Below are positions 16,218-25,930 of a DNA stretch of 64,000 nucleotides, one piece after another. A program made the position numbers and the translations under genes. Every line of letters begins with the position of its first letter. Position 1 is the stretch's first letter. Source of the DNA: Aquimarina sp. AU58 (GTDB lineage: Bacteria; Bacteroidota; Bacteroidia; Flavobacteriales; Flavobacteriaceae); contig NZ_OMPD01000014.1 of NCBI RefSeq assembly GCF_900312745.1, forward strand, positions 2,108,001-2,172,000. Direction: 5' to 3'. The notes under the pieces were generated by a model that was given only the letters and a program-made list of their open reading frames with translations, searched no databases and was not told the DNA's origin.

Positions 16218-19200
16218 TTATTTTTTTATGAATTCTTCTTTACTTAAAATTTTGGTAGGAGTTTCACCAGATTTTTCAAGGTATTTGTTAAATTTTGCTA
16301 CCTGCTTACCATTTATTTTTTCGTATGCAGCCTTAGCTTCATTTAATCTAGCTTCTAATACTTCCTGATTTTCTAATTGTGCAAAAGAAGGTTTTTCGAA
16401 CTGTTCTGCCACTTCGCCATATAAATCAGATAATTTTTCTCTCAGTTGAGGTTCGGCTTCATCAACATAATTATCACCTGTAGTTACTACCAGAGTTTCT
16501 TTTAAGGCATTTAATTCTTTAACAGCAGCAGTAGTAACTTTTTGTGAAGCTGGGTCTTTTTTTAATACAGCTTCGGCTTTCTTTATATTTTGATCAATTT
16601 TATGAACCAGGTATGCCAGATCTTCCATATCATTAAATAACTCTTGCGTTGTTTTATGATGAGCAATTCTGTCTTTTTCTGATATTAAGGAAGTAGGATC
16701 ATTTTGTAGTGTTATGGTACTTTCATATTGTTTCTTGCCTTTTTTGAGTACTATTTTATAAGTCCCTGCAGAAACTCTTGGAGCAGTAAATCCACCAAAG
16801 GTAAATGTTTTTCCAGCAGCTACTTTAGGTCCTTTTTTTCTGAAATTCCAGGTTACTATATTGATACCCTTAGCTTTTCCGGGAACAAGGCTTACTATCT
16901 CGTTGCCGTTTTGATCCTGAACAGATAGCGTCATTTTTCCAAAAGTATGTCTCTTTTTAAGGTAATAGATAATTTTTGCAAAAGAGCTAGGGTTGTCTCC
17001 TGTAAATTGAAGCTCTGTACTTCCGCCACCAAAACCACCTTCTTCTTTGATTATTGAAGGTTTAGGGTTAAAAAAGTGAACATCTTTGGCAAGAATTTCT
17101 TGGTTTATTTGCCTTAGCGGGGAGATATCATCAATAATAATAACACCTCTACCGTGGGTTCCTAGTACAAGATCATTAGTTTTTTTCTGTAAATCAATAA
17201 AATGCACTGCAGCAGCGGGCATATTATTGGTAAAACGAGACCAGTTTTTACCACCATTTATGGATATAAACAACCCAAATTCGGTACCTAAGTATAGTAA
17301 GTCTTCATTTACATAATCTTCCTGAATATTTCTTGCAAACCCTATAATCTCATCTGTCACCAGGGATTTCCATGTTTTTCCAAAATCCGAGGTTTTATAT
17401 ACGTAGGTATTCATATCTCCAGATGCATGACCATCAAACACAGCATAAGCTGTTCCTTTATGATGTGAACTGGCTTCTATGTGATATACCCAAGTGTTTT
17501 TTGGTAACCCTTGAATATTGGCTACTGTATTAGTCCAGGTCGCTCCGCCATCCTGAGTAACCTGTACATTACCATCATCGGTTCCTACCCAAATTATCTT
17601 TTGGTCAATTGGAGATTCTGCAATTGTAAAAATTGTAGTATGCGTTTCGGCTCCTGATTTATCTGTAGAGATACCTCCTGATTCTTTATCTTGTTTTGCA
17701 GGATCATTGGTAGTAAGATCTGGTGATATTTTTTTCCAGTTGTCGCCCATATCATCACTTACATGAAGGAATTGACTTCCCATATAAAACCGATCTGGTT
17801 GATGGTTACTCACTGCCATTGGAGCATTCCAGTTAAAACGTAAATCAGCTTCTCCTTTAATAGGTAGCGGAGCAATGTTTTTGGTGTAATTCTTATCTAC
17901 ATCATATCTCCATACATTTTGTGCTCCTTGCATTTCAGAATAAATAATATTCTTGGTCGGGTGTTTTAATACTCTAAATCCATCCCCATATCCAACACGA
18001 TTCCAATCACGTGCTTCTATGCCTCCCGGAGAAGAGGATGGACCCCACCAGGAACCATTATCTTGCAGGCCACCATAGATATTATAAGGTTCTTCATTAT
18101 CTACACTAATATGATAGAACTGAGAAATAGGTAAATTATCTACCATATCCATTGTAGATCCACCATCCCAGCTTCTGTATACTCCACCATCGGTTCCTAC
18201 ATACATTCGATCTGAGTTGTTGATGTCAAAAACAACATCATGTATATCTGGATGCATACTACCCAGGTTTTTGAAGGTTTTTCCTCCGTCCCTGGAGATA
18301 GATCCAAACAATCCTCCTTTAACCAGAATATCTGGATTTTTTGGGTCTACAACGATTCTAGAGAAATAGAAAGGTCTAACTACCAAGCCAAAATCTCCAT
18401 TTAATAATTTCCAACTGGCTCCTGCATCATCAGAACGATATAGTCCTTTATCCTCTTTGCTTTCTACAACGGCATATACTATTTTGGGGTTTGAGGGGGC
18501 TATTGCCAATGCAAATCTACCCAGATCACCTTTAGGAAAACCATTATGGATTTTATTCCATGTTTTTCCTGCATCTGTAGATTTGTACAGTGCACTACTA
18601 GGTCCTCCAGAATTAAATCCCCATGCAGTTCTTCTAAACTCCCACATTGCTGCATAGAGCGTATTAGGATCTTTGGGATCCATTATAAGATCATTAACTC
18701 CTGTTTTTTCATTAACATAAAGTATCTTATTCCAGGTTTTTCCTCCATCTATTGTTTTGTATACTCCTCTGTCTTCACTATCTCCCCATAAAGCTCCTAA
18801 GACTCCAACATAAATTTCATTAGAGTTTTTGGGATTAATCTCTATACTACCAATTCGTTCTGAGTTTTCAAACCCCATTTTTTTCCAGTTTGCCCCTCCA
18901 TCTGTAGATTTATATAACCCATCACCGATAGAAACACTATTTCTGGTCCATATTTCACCGGTTCCTACCCAAATAGTATTATCGGGATCATTAGGATCAA
19001 TTTTTACCACTCCTATTGATTGCGCATGATCATCGAATACAGAGGAGAAGCTTGCTCCTCCATTCGAGGATTTCCAAACTCCACCACCAGCAGTACCGGC
19101 ATATAGTATTCTATCGTTGGTAGGATGATTTTCTAAATCTATAATCCGACCGCTCATGAGTGCGGGTCCGATTTGTCGTGCTTCAAGGTTTCCGAATAGT

Positions 19201-19286
19201 TCTTTGCCTTTTAGAACAACTTCCTGTGCTTGCAAGTGTATGGAAAAGAGTATAGCCAAGCTTGCAATTATAAATTGTTTGTTCAT
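16218..19286 (-). CDS. Secreted sortilin/VPS10-like beta-propeller protein (BNR repeats)
   Basis: A 1022-residue exported protein. The signal peptide ends at LHLQAQ|E-like sequence (HLQAQE, residues 17-22). Residues 30-740 carry many BNR/Asp-box repeats of the form S-x-DGGxTW (for example SSNGGASFS, STDGGANWKK, TIDGGKTWNK, SKDAGKTWN-like), forming one or two ten-bladed propellers as in Vps10/sortilin and photosystem-stability-factor-like proteins. A C-terminal part has a beta-sandwich (about 780-870) and a helical tail. Many Bacteroidetes encode this kind of protein; proposed glycosidase activity is unproven. It is last in an operon after the LolA-like gene, though a terminator lies between them. 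Confidence 0.87.
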   Translation of the reverse strand: MNKQFIIASLAILFSIHLQAQEVVLKGKELFGNLEARQIGPALMSGRIIDLENHPTNDRILYAGTAGGGVWKSSNGGASFSSVFDDHAQSIGVVKIDPNDPDNTIWVGTGEIWTRNSVSIGDGLYKSTDGGANWKKMGFENSERIGSIEINPKNSNEIYVGVLGALWGDSEDRGVYKTIDGGKTWNKILYVNEKTGVNDLIMDPKDPNTLYAAMWEFRRTAWGFNSGGPSSALYKSTDAGKTWNKIHNGFPKGDLGRFALAIAPSNPKIVYAVVESKEDKGLYRSDDAGASWKLLNGDFGLVVRPFYFSRIVVDPKNPDILVKGGLFGSISRDGGKTFKNLGSMHPDIHDVVFDINNSDRMYVGTDGGVYRSWDGGSTMDMVDNLPISQFYHISVDNEEPYNIYGGLQDNGSWWGPSSSPGGIEARDWNRVGYGDGFRVLKHPTKNIIYSEMQGAQNVWRYDVDKNYTKNIAPLPIKGEADLRFNWNAPMAVSNHQPDRFYMGSQFLHVSDDMGDNWKKISPDLTTNDPAKQDKESGGISTDKSGAETHTTIFTIAESPIDQKIIWVGTDDGNVQVTQDGGATWTNTVANIQGLPKNTWVYHIEASSHHKGTAYAVFDGHASGDMNTYVYKTSDFGKTWKSLVTDEIIGFARNIQEDYVNEDLLYLGTEFGLFISINGGKNWSRFTNNMPAAAVHFIDLQKKTNDLVLGTHGRGVIIIDDISPLRQINQEILAKDVHFFNPKPSIIKEEGGFGGGSTELQFTGDNPSSFAKIIYYLKKRHTFGKMTLSVQDQNGNEIVSLVPGKAKGINIVTWNFRKKGPKVAAGKTFTFGGFTAPRVSAGTYKIVLKKGKKQYESTITLQNDPTSLISEKDRIAHHKTTQELFNDMEDLAYLVHKIDQNIKKAEAVLKKDPASQKVTTAAVKELNALKETLVVTTGDNYVDEAEPQLREKLSDLYGEVAEQFEKPSFAQLENQEVLEARLNEAKAAYEKINGKQVAKFNKYLEKSGETPTKILSKEEFIKK

Positions 19287-19310
19287 AATTACTGGTTGTT
19301 TATTTAGAAT

Positions 19311-19342
19311 AAAAAAATCCCCAAATTTTTGATTTGGGGATT
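19311..19342 (-). terminator. Intrinsic terminator after the LolA-like gene
   Basis: AATCCCCAAAT at 19316-19326 pairs with ATTTGGGGATT at 19332-19342 (11 bp, 5-nt loop). On the minus strand a T run follows (the A run at 19311-19317). It separates the 19354-20091 gene from the propeller gene. Confidence 0.88.
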
Positions 19343-19353
19343 ATAATTTGTGT

Positions 19354-20091
19354 TTATTTTCCTTCTGGGAAAGCGAATAATGAAGCTTCTACTTCTGGAT
19401 TGAGATCAAACTCCTTGAAATCCATGCTTTGGAACTGACTACTTTGTGAGAAAGGAAAGTATAATCCTTCTACTTCCTGATAATCACTAATAGACATTTT
19501 TATTTTTTGACCCTTCATTGGACCATCCTGAATTTCTTCTTCAATTATGATAGGTACAAAATTTTCGGTATCAAAATAGTAATGAGAAATATTAGGTTGT
19601 GATTGACCATTAACAGTAATAGGGTCTTTGGTTACCTTTATTTTAAAGGTATCGGTGCCATCTACAGTTTCATTACCTATAAGTTCTATGGCATATCCTT
19701 TTTCTTTATAATTTAAAAATGGAGAAGGCCAATCTTTCATTTGCTTCTTCATATTTTCTGTAGCTTCATTGTCACTCTTTTCAGCTTCCATAGTTTGCTG
19801 ATTTCTAGACCATGAAGTTTTTCCGTCATATGCAGCCCAGATCATTTTATTTCCTTGTAGTTCGATTGTAGTAGACTGGCGTCCATCTTTCATCATAACC
19901 TGTTCAAAAGGAATTTCCATCCCTTGCATTTTCATTACTCCTTTCATAGTAATGCCTTCTAGTTTTTCCCAATTTTCTTTTCCCCCTGTATTTTCGAAGT
20001 AATTATTAACTATTTCATCTGCAGTTTGTGCATAGAACGATGTTGAGATAGCTAGTACAAGAGCTACTGTAATAGATTTTAAAGCATTCAT
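19354..20091 (-). CDS. LolA-like outer-membrane lipoprotein-sorting family protein
   Basis: A 245-residue exported protein with a signal peptide ending near residue 21 (STSFYAQTA). Residues 25-240 form a LolA/LppX-like half-barrel pattern: DEIVNNYFENTGGKENWEKL at the start, then repeated antiparallel strands and FKIKVTKDP ... YYFDTENFVPIIIEEE. Bacteroidetes encode many such proteins of unknown cargo that are distinct from true LolA (at 48124-48759). It is first gene in direction of the propeller gene, with a terminator in between. Between its start and the DUF72 gene, 20136-20151 contains GTAACATTTTTGTTAC, a small palindrome that could be an operator. Confidence 0.75.
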   Translation of the reverse strand: MNALKSITVALVLAISTSFYAQTADEIVNNYFENTGGKENWEKLEGITMKGVMKMQGMEIPFEQVMMKDGRQSTTIELQGNKMIWAAYDGKTSWSRNQQTMEAEKSDNEATENMKKQMKDWPSPFLNYKEKGYAIELIGNETVDGTDTFKIKVTKDPITVNGQSQPNISHYYFDTENFVPIIIEEEIQDGPMKGQKIKMSISDYQEVEGLYFPFSQSSQFQSMDFKEFDLNPEVEASLFAFPEGK

Positions 20092-20250
20092 TAGTTGTGA
20101 TTTTTATGATGTTGTTGTAACAATTAGTCAATCTAGTAACATTTTTGTTACACTTTTTTCGATATTTTTATAGTAATAAGAGCAAAGTAATTGTTTACAA
20201 TCTTATTTTTTTAATTAATTTTCATCACATAAATATAAAATACCAACTGT

Positions 20251-21141
20251 ATGAAATTTGGCAAAGTAGAACATCCTGATAACATAGATTTTAGCTTACC
20301 AGATGATCATAAGGATACAGCAAGAGTACTAAATACTACAGCTAAAGAAAGTTTATCTACTTATGTTGGCTGTGCCAAATGGAATAGGCAAGATTTAAAA
20401 GGATTTTACCCCAGAGGAACTAAGGATGAACTGGAATATTATTCGAGACAGTTTAATAGTATTGAATTGAATGCTACATTTTATAGGATTTTTCCTGAAG
20501 ATCAGTTTAAAAAATGGTATGATAAAACTCCGGAAGGATTTAAATTTTTTCCAAAACTTGTACAGAATATTTCCCATCTAAAAAGATTAAATGAAGATGT
20601 AGCGCCTTATGTAGATGAATATTTATCTAATGCAATTCACTTAAAAGAAAAATTAGGAACCATATTTTTACAGATGCATGGTAATTTTGCTCCTAAAAAT
20701 TTTGACAGAGTTATTCGATTTATAGAAAAATGGCCTAAAGAAATACGTTTGGCCGTAGAATTTAGACATACAGATTGGTTTAATGATGTAACGGTGGCCG
20801 ATGAGTTATATAGCCTTCTTGAAAGCAATAATATATCGAATATCATTACAGATACAGCGGGTAGAAGAGATTTATTACATATGCGTCTAACCAACGATGA
20901 AGCTTTTGTGAGATATGTTGGAGCAAATCACAAAACAGATTATACAAGGTTAGACGACTGGGTAAAGCGGCTTTCTACCTGGAAAGATGAAGGGATTAAC
21001 CATATACATTTTTTTGTACATCAAAATTTAGAGGTAGAGTCCCCCTTACTTTCTAAGTATTTCATTAAAGAATTAAATGATCATTTAGGAACACAATTAG
21101 GTTTACCAAACCATTTATCAGACGACCTCAAATTGTTTTAA
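20251..21141 (+). CDS. DUF72 domain-containing protein (YecE-like)
   Basis: A 296-residue cytosolic protein of the DUF72 family, a TIM-barrel of unknown activity. Family markers are YVGCAKWNRQDLKGFYP (residues 38-54), YYSRQFNSIELNATFYRI, LGTIFLQMHGNFAPKNFDRV and AVEFRHTDWF. An N-terminal extension of about 35 residues precedes the barrel. It is monocistronic, with 211 bp before the next gene. I found no strong promoter or terminator beside it. Confidence 0.88.
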   Translation: MKFGKVEHPDNIDFSLPDDHKDTARVLNTTAKESLSTYVGCAKWNRQDLKGFYPRGTKDELEYYSRQFNSIELNATFYRIFPEDQFKKWYDKTPEGFKFFPKLVQNISHLKRLNEDVAPYVDEYLSNAIHLKEKLGTIFLQMHGNFAPKNFDRVIRFIEKWPKEIRLAVEFRHTDWFNDVTVADELYSLLESNNISNIITDTAGRRDLLHMRLTNDEAFVRYVGANHKTDYTRLDDWVKRLSTWKDEGINHIHFFVHQNLEVESPLLSKYFIKELNDHLGTQLGLPNHLSDDLKLF

Positions 21142-21352
21142 CATAGGGATGTGGAGCTATTTGATACGCTTTACATACGATTTAACGGTATTACCTTCTT
21201 TTATAAATGTTAAAAGTTTAGTTTTTGTTGCTTTTTAGCGAATATATGTGTAGTTTGCCGATGAATTTAAAAATAGTGTTGTAGGAAATTACTTAATGCT
21301 ATTACTTTAAATTTAAGTACGATTACCTCATGGTCCCTTAAATATCAACTGT

Positions 21353-21742
21353 ATGAATAAACTTTTACGCTATCCTCTTATATTTGTTTTTTTGTTAATT
21401 GCTAATCTAGCTAATTCTCAATCTAGTACTACCATCAATCATTCTAATCACGAACAGGAAAATATATTTTCTTTTCATACGGATCACCCTATTTTAATCC
21501 AAAATCATGTATTTGCTAAAAAGAAGGTTTTTTCTTATGATTTTAATATCGTAGAAACCGAAAATCATCATCTAGATCATGATCATGCTGATGAAGTAGT
21601 CTTGTTAGATATTCTATTTTCTGATGAAGGATCTGATTTTAACTGCTCTGGTGGTTTTTGCATGAATAAATCTCATTTTCATAAAAAGGGATTAAGCATG
21701 AAAAAACAACTCTTTGGTTATTTTATGAGTATTGCTTGTTAA
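21353..21742 (+). CDS. Small secreted His-rich protein, unknown function
   Basis: A 129-residue protein with an N-terminal signal peptide (residues 1-23, ending ANLANSQ). The mature part is rich in His and Asp (HSNHEQ, HTDHP, NHHLDHDHADE, HFHKK) and has four cysteines including CSGGFC. The composition suggests divalent-metal binding, but no family is recognised. The gene lies 90 bp upstream of the DEAD-box helicase gene, which has its own promoter-like sequence. Function is unknown. Confidence 0.65.
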   Translation: MNKLLRYPLIFVFLLIANLANSQSSTTINHSNHEQENIFSFHTDHPILIQNHVFAKKKVFSYDFNIVETENHHLDHDHADEVVLLDILFSDEGSDFNCSGGFCMNKSHFHKKGLSMKKQLFGYFMSIAC

Positions 21743-21780
21743 TAGGATTTAACAATTAAGCTGGTTATTTTTTGATTAAG

Positions 21781-21812
21781 TTGAATTATGAATAGATATT
21801 CAATTACTTTTG
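21781..21812 (+). promoter_or_regulatory. Bacteroidetes-type promoter for the DEAD-box helicase
   Basis: TTG at 21781-21783 and TACTTTTG at 21805-21812 are 21 bp apart, matching the TTTG / TAnnTTTG pattern. It is 20 bp before the start codon, so the predicted leader is very short (about 14 nt). Confidence 0.55.
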
Positions 21813-21831
21813 CAACTTAAATCAGATATGT

Positions 21832-22941
21832 ATGACGTTTTTAGAGTTAGGAGTACCCAAAGATCTTAATAAAGGTCTTAAAGAGATGGGAATTACGATT
21901 CCTACAAAGATTCAAGAACAGGCAATTCCTGTTTTAATGAGTCAGCAAACCGATTTTGTTGGGAAAGCTCAAACTGGAACCGGAAAAACTGCAGCTTTTG
22001 GAATTCCATTATTATCCCAGATTAACCCTTCTAAAAAACATGTTCAGGCTTTAGTTTTGGCTCCTACTCGCGAATTGGGTCAACAGATAGCAAAACAATT
22101 TTTTAAGTTCACTAAGTATACAGATAAGATTTTTACAGAATCGGTATATGGTGGCGAAAAAATTGAAAGACAGCTTTCGAGATTAAAAAGACCTACACAT
22201 ATTATTGTAGCAACACCAGGCAGACTTATAGATTTGATGAATAGGAAAGCGGTCGATATTTCTGAAATAAAGACGTTGGTTATGGATGAGGCCGATGAAA
22301 TGTTAAGTATGGGTTTTAAGAAGGATCTAACTACAATTTTATCCAAAACCAAAGGAAATAGAAATGTTTGGCTTTTTTCTGCTACGATGCCGTCTTCTCT
22401 AAACGAAATTATAAATTCTTATGTTAGTAAAAGTGCAGTACAAATAAGTATTGATAAAGATGATGCAGTTAATAAAGGGATACAACATCAATTTGTAGTA
22501 GGTGATGAGGTTCATAAATTAGATACGCTTGCGTATTTTCTGAAAACGCAAAAAGGGGGTAGGGGAATTATTTTCACAAAAACTAAAGCTGCCGCCCGTG
22601 TACTTCATAAACAACTAAAAGCTAAAAATTATGAAGTAGGCCTTCTCGAAGGAGAAATGACACAAAAAGATAGAGATAAAGTAATGAGAGCGTTTAGGAA
22701 AAAAACGTTACAATTACTGGTGTCTACAGATGTTGCAGCAAGAGGTATTGATGTTGCTAACCTCGCTTTTGTTGTACATTATCAATTACCGGATCAGATA
22801 GAATATTATACACACAGAAGTGGTAGAACAGCCAGAGCAGGAAAAACAGGTTTATCCTTAGCGCTAATAACCAAATCAGAGGTACAGGTCATAAGAGAAT
22901 TAGAAAAACAACTTGGGATACGATTTAACCAGGTTAGATAA
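21832..22941 (+). CDS. DEAD-box ATP-dependent RNA helicase, minimal core
   Basis: A 369-residue DEAD-box helicase holding the standard motifs: Q motif (IPTKIQEQAIP), I (AQTGTGKT), Ia (PTRELGQQ), Ib (TPGRL), II (DEAD in VMDEADEML), III (SAT), IV (IIFTKTK), V (STDVAARGID) and VI (HRSGRTARAG). It ends just after the core, lacking the basic C-terminal tail or DbpA domain found in most bacterial relatives (RhlE, CsdA and DbpA are longer). It probably remodels RNA in ribosome assembly or mRNA turnover; the specific target is not readable. The ATG at 21832 overlaps an out-of-frame ATG two bases earlier. An AT-only hairpin (22940-22963) follows. Confidence 0.93.
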   Translation: MTFLELGVPKDLNKGLKEMGITIPTKIQEQAIPVLMSQQTDFVGKAQTGTGKTAAFGIPLLSQINPSKKHVQALVLAPTRELGQQIAKQFFKFTKYTDKIFTESVYGGEKIERQLSRLKRPTHIIVATPGRLIDLMNRKAVDISEIKTLVMDEADEMLSMGFKKDLTTILSKTKGNRNVWLFSATMPSSLNEIINSYVSKSAVQISIDKDDAVNKGIQHQFVVGDEVHKLDTLAYFLKTQKGGRGIIFTKTKAAARVLHKQLKAKNYEVGLLEGEMTQKDRDKVMRAFRKKTLQLLVSTDVAARGIDVANLAFVVHYQLPDQIEYYTHRSGRTARAGKTGLSLALITKSEVQVIRELEKQLGIRFNQVR

Positions 22942-22983
22942 TCAAAAATTATAGTTTTTGATTCTTATTAATTCATTCTGTAA

Positions 22984-23367
22984 TTATGTTGTTTGCGATG
23001 TGCCTATTTTTGATATTACCGATAAAAGTTGATCAAAATTTACAGGTTTAGAGAAATAATCATCAAACCCAATATTAATAAAACGTTGCTCATCACCAGG
23101 CATAGCATAAGCAGTTACTGCAAAAACAGGAATGTTTTTGAGGATATCCAGTTTACGAAATCTTTGAAGTAATTCACAGCCATCCATTTGATTAAGGCCT
23201 AGATTAATATCAACCAGAATAAGATCCAGTACTTCTTCCTTCACAACTTTAAGGGCTTGTGAACCATTTTCTGCAATGATAACATTAGAATCATTTCTGG
23301 ATAACATTTTATCCATTACCATTGCGTTTATTTTATTATCTTCTACGTAGAGAACATTCATAGGCAT
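22984..23367 (-). CDS. Single-domain response regulator (REC)
   Basis: A 127-residue REC domain without an output domain. It has the acidic pair ED (residues 9-10, VEDNKIN), the phospho-acceptor Asp53 (LILVDINL), the TAYAM switch (Thr/Ala) and the KP motif (FSKPVN). The N-terminal seven codons overlap the 3' end of the PAS kinase gene by 10 bp in a different frame, so the two are translationally coupled. Residue 3 is an alternative start. It is likely phosphorylated by that kinase and signals by protein contact; the downstream target is not visible. Confidence 0.87.
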   Translation of the reverse strand: MPMNVLYVEDNKINAMVMDKMLSRNDSNVIIAENGSQALKVVKEEVLDLILVDINLGLNQMDGCELLQRFRKLDILKNIPVFAVTAYAMPGDEQRFINIGFDDYFSKPVNFDQLLSVISKIGTSQTT

Positions 23368-25562
23368 TTTGGAATTATAATATTAAATTCGGTACCCTTA
23401 CCTATTTTACTTTTAACTTTTATTTTCCCTTCCAGGATTTCAATATATCGCTTAGATAAGCTTAGTCCGATACCGGTTCCTTCATATTTACGACTCATAC
23501 CAATACTTTCTTGCATAAAAGGATCAAAAATTTTCTTAAGATTTTCGTTATCTATTCCAATACCAGTATCAGTTATTGAAATATAAACATTATTTTTTGA
23601 ATTTTTTGAATTAACTTTAATAATTATACTTCCTTTATTAGTGTATTTAATAGCATTATGGATAATATTATTTATCGCAGCCCTAAATAAATCTTTATCA
23701 ATGTTAACCTGTGGACTGGTTTTATCGAGTTCTAATTGATACGTTAATTCCTTTGCTTCGGCCATATGTTTATATTCTCTGTACGAAGTTTCTATGGTGT
23801 AGTTAATGTCTAATTTTTGTACGTTTATATTCTTTTTTATAGCTTCGATTTCGCTAAAATTAGATAAGTTATTGATAGTGTCGAGCAGTCTATTTTTACT
23901 TTCTTCCAAATACTCCAGAAGTTTTTCTCTTTCATCAGGTTTTTCCTCGTCTAATAAGAGTTTACTTACTGTCATTATACCATTTAGCGGAGTTCTTATT
24001 TCATGGCTAAAATTGGATAATATATTTGATTTAAGACTATTTAACTCCTGTTCTTTAATATGTGATTCTTTAATTGCTATTTCTGCTAGTTTTCGTTCTG
24101 TAATATCCAGAAAACTAACAAGAACAGAGTTTACTTTCTTTTCTTGATCAAAAACAGGAGTGTATTTGGCTTCTAGCCATTGTAAATCACCCTTATGGGT
24201 AATGCGCTCTATTTCTTTTTTTACAATATTTCCTTTTAGAGCTTCATTAAATTCATGAGCAAAAGAATTCTTAAAATTAAGAGGCATAACATCTATAAAA
24301 CGACAAGAAACCTGATTTGGATTTACATTAAAGTCTCTTTTTATAATTTTTACCGATTTTTCATCAGTCATTAAGATTACCCCTTTTGTATCTAACAGAA
24401 TTGTATATGCAAATCCGTTATTAACAATTGCCTGTAATCGATTTTTACTTTCTACGATAGTCCTTTCATTAATCTTTTTTTGATGAACATCGATCAAATT
24501 ACCAATCATTCGGGTTATTTCTCCCTTTGTGTTTTTTCTTTTGAAACCGTACACCTCATAATGACGATATCCTTCATTAATATGCTTAAGTCGATAATAA
24601 TTATAATAGTAATTACCCTCTTGATTAAAGTTATCATGTCTCCTTGTAAGCATTTTTGCTACATCATCTGGATGTATCATTTTTCTAAACTCTTCTTCTG
24701 CTACAAAATCCTGATCCAGAGGTAATCCCAACATTTTTTTAAAATCCGAACTATAAAAAACTTCATTCCTTTTTACATGATAATCAAACAATCCAGATTG
24801 TATTCCTTTTAAAGCCAAATGTTTGGTTTCTTCACTGTATTTCAACTTTTCAATGTAATTGTACCGATCAGTAACGTCTGTGATAGTTCCGTTTACATAT
24901 ACAACTTCATCTTTATAAATAACAGGCTGCCCTACAACTCTAATCCATTTTTCATTTCCTTTTTCGGTAATAATTTTTTCTGTATATTCATAAGTTTCCT
25001 TGTCTTTGATAAGGTTGTCGAGGAAACTTTTTACTCTCGCTCTGGCATCTTTGGTATAAAAACTAATTTCTTTTTCTCTTGTTATAGGAGTACAGGAACT
25101 TAACTCGTTTATTAAGTAACATCCATCTGACCAATACATTTCATTATTCTTGGGATTAAAATACCAGGCACCTGTTTTGGCTAGTTTTGAAATGGTTAAT
25201 AATGCTCTATGTTCTTTGTATTCTTCTGTAGTGTCTATTCCTGTTGCATAAATTAAATTATCATGTAGTTTGAAATCAAATTTTATAGAGACTACTCCTT
25301 GATTTTCTGTAGGAAAACTTAATGATACATTGATAAGTGGATTACTATCAGATAAACCAGATGTAGAATTTAAAAATACAGATACATCTTTATCGATTAT
25401 AAAATCGGTAATGAATTTTCCTTCAATTTTATTTTTGTCAAGAGGAAATAATAGTTCGCACCTATTATTGAAAGAAATTATTTCTCCATCTTTTTTTAGA
25501 ATAAAAAGAAATAGTAATGTTTTCTCTGATGAAATTCCAAATTTTTGTAAAGTTAAAGACAT
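23358..25562 (-). CDS. Multi-PAS sensor histidine kinase
   Basis: A 734-residue cytosolic kinase. There are about four PAS-type sensor domains (from residue 10 to about 500, including PAC-like ends such as GNEKWIRVVGQPVIYKDE, YRHYEVYGFKRKNTKGEI and LQWLEAKYTPVFDQEK). The HisKA domain has SNFSHEIRTPLNG near residue 517, and HATPase_c has the N box NIIHNAIKYTN, G1 DTGIGID and G2 GTGIGLSLSKRY. No transmembrane helix is present, so it should sense an internal cue. It is transcribed before the REC gene and overlaps it by 10 bp. Confidence 0.88.
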   Translation of the reverse strand: MSLTLQKFGISSEKTLLFLFILKKDGEIISFNNRCELLFPLDKNKIEGKFITDFIIDKDVSVFLNSTSGLSDSNPLINVSLSFPTENQGVVSIKFDFKLHDNLIYATGIDTTEEYKEHRALLTISKLAKTGAWYFNPKNNEMYWSDGCYLINELSSCTPITREKEISFYTKDARARVKSFLDNLIKDKETYEYTEKIITEKGNEKWIRVVGQPVIYKDEVVYVNGTITDVTDRYNYIEKLKYSEETKHLALKGIQSGLFDYHVKRNEVFYSSDFKKMLGLPLDQDFVAEEEFRKMIHPDDVAKMLTRRHDNFNQEGNYYYNYYRLKHINEGYRHYEVYGFKRKNTKGEITRMIGNLIDVHQKKINERTIVESKNRLQAIVNNGFAYTILLDTKGVILMTDEKSVKIIKRDFNVNPNQVSCRFIDVMPLNFKNSFAHEFNEALKGNIVKKEIERITHKGDLQWLEAKYTPVFDQEKKVNSVLVSFLDITERKLAEIAIKESHIKEQELNSLKSNILSNFSHEIRTPLNGIMTVSKLLLDEEKPDEREKLLEYLEESKNRLLDTINNLSNFSEIEAIKKNINVQKLDINYTIETSYREYKHMAEAKELTYQLELDKTSPQVNIDKDLFRAAINNIIHNAIKYTNKGSIIIKVNSKNSKNNVYISITDTGIGIDNENLKKIFDPFMQESIGMSRKYEGTGIGLSLSKRYIEILEGKIKVKSKIGKGTEFNIIIPKCL

Positions 25563-25658
25563 ACGTACTGGTTAATTCTACTTAAAGTTACAAAATGATT
25601 TGTAATTCTCTGTTTGGAATTGACTTCAAAAAAATAATTTTCCCTGCATCATAGTTGA

Positions 25659-25820
25659 AATACCTCAAACTTTGCTCGTAGTGTTTCTCAATATAATACA
25701 GGAATAATTACAGATATTTCTGATAATGTGAATATTAATGTTTTTATAACTCATAAGGGAGATACCGATATTTTGAAGTATATAAAACAAAAATATTCGA
25801 ACCTTGATCTTGAAAAATAA
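25659..25820 (+). pseudogene. Short orphan reading-frame remnant
   Basis: Starting after a TGA at 25656-25658, a plus-strand frame reads NTSNFARSVSQYNTG then a stretch ending THKGDTDILKYIKQKYSNLD and a TAA at 25818-25820. There is no ATG, GTG or TTG near the beginning that would give a full domain. The codon pattern looks protein-coding, like the C-terminal end of a longer protein, and may be a decayed gene. I do not recognise the family. The minus-strand frame on the same DNA (25665-25859) looks like a shadow. Read this entry as weak evidence. Confidence 0.3.
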
Positions 25821-25822
25821 AG

Positions 25823-25853
25823 AAAAGCCCTCTAAAATTAGCTTTAGAAGGCT
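25823..25853 (-). terminator. Hairpin, probable minus-strand terminator
   Basis: AGCCCTCTAAA at 25826-25836 pairs with TTTAGAAGGCT at 25843-25853 with one mismatch; on the minus strand it is followed by TTTTCTTTATTTTT. It could end the minus-strand transcript of the YeiH-type gene, about 200 bp beyond its stop codon. Confidence 0.6.
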
Positions 25854-25930
25854 TAACATAAATAGTAAATAGTACCTAACCGTAAAACAACCCGTTTATT
25901 TTGAGGAAGATTTAAGTACTATTACTATAC

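Noticed and set aside
25665..25859. 64-residue minus-strand frame
   Set aside because: It overlaps a terminator hairpin and a more coding-like plus-strand remnant, and its sequence looks like low-complexity hydrophobic shadow.
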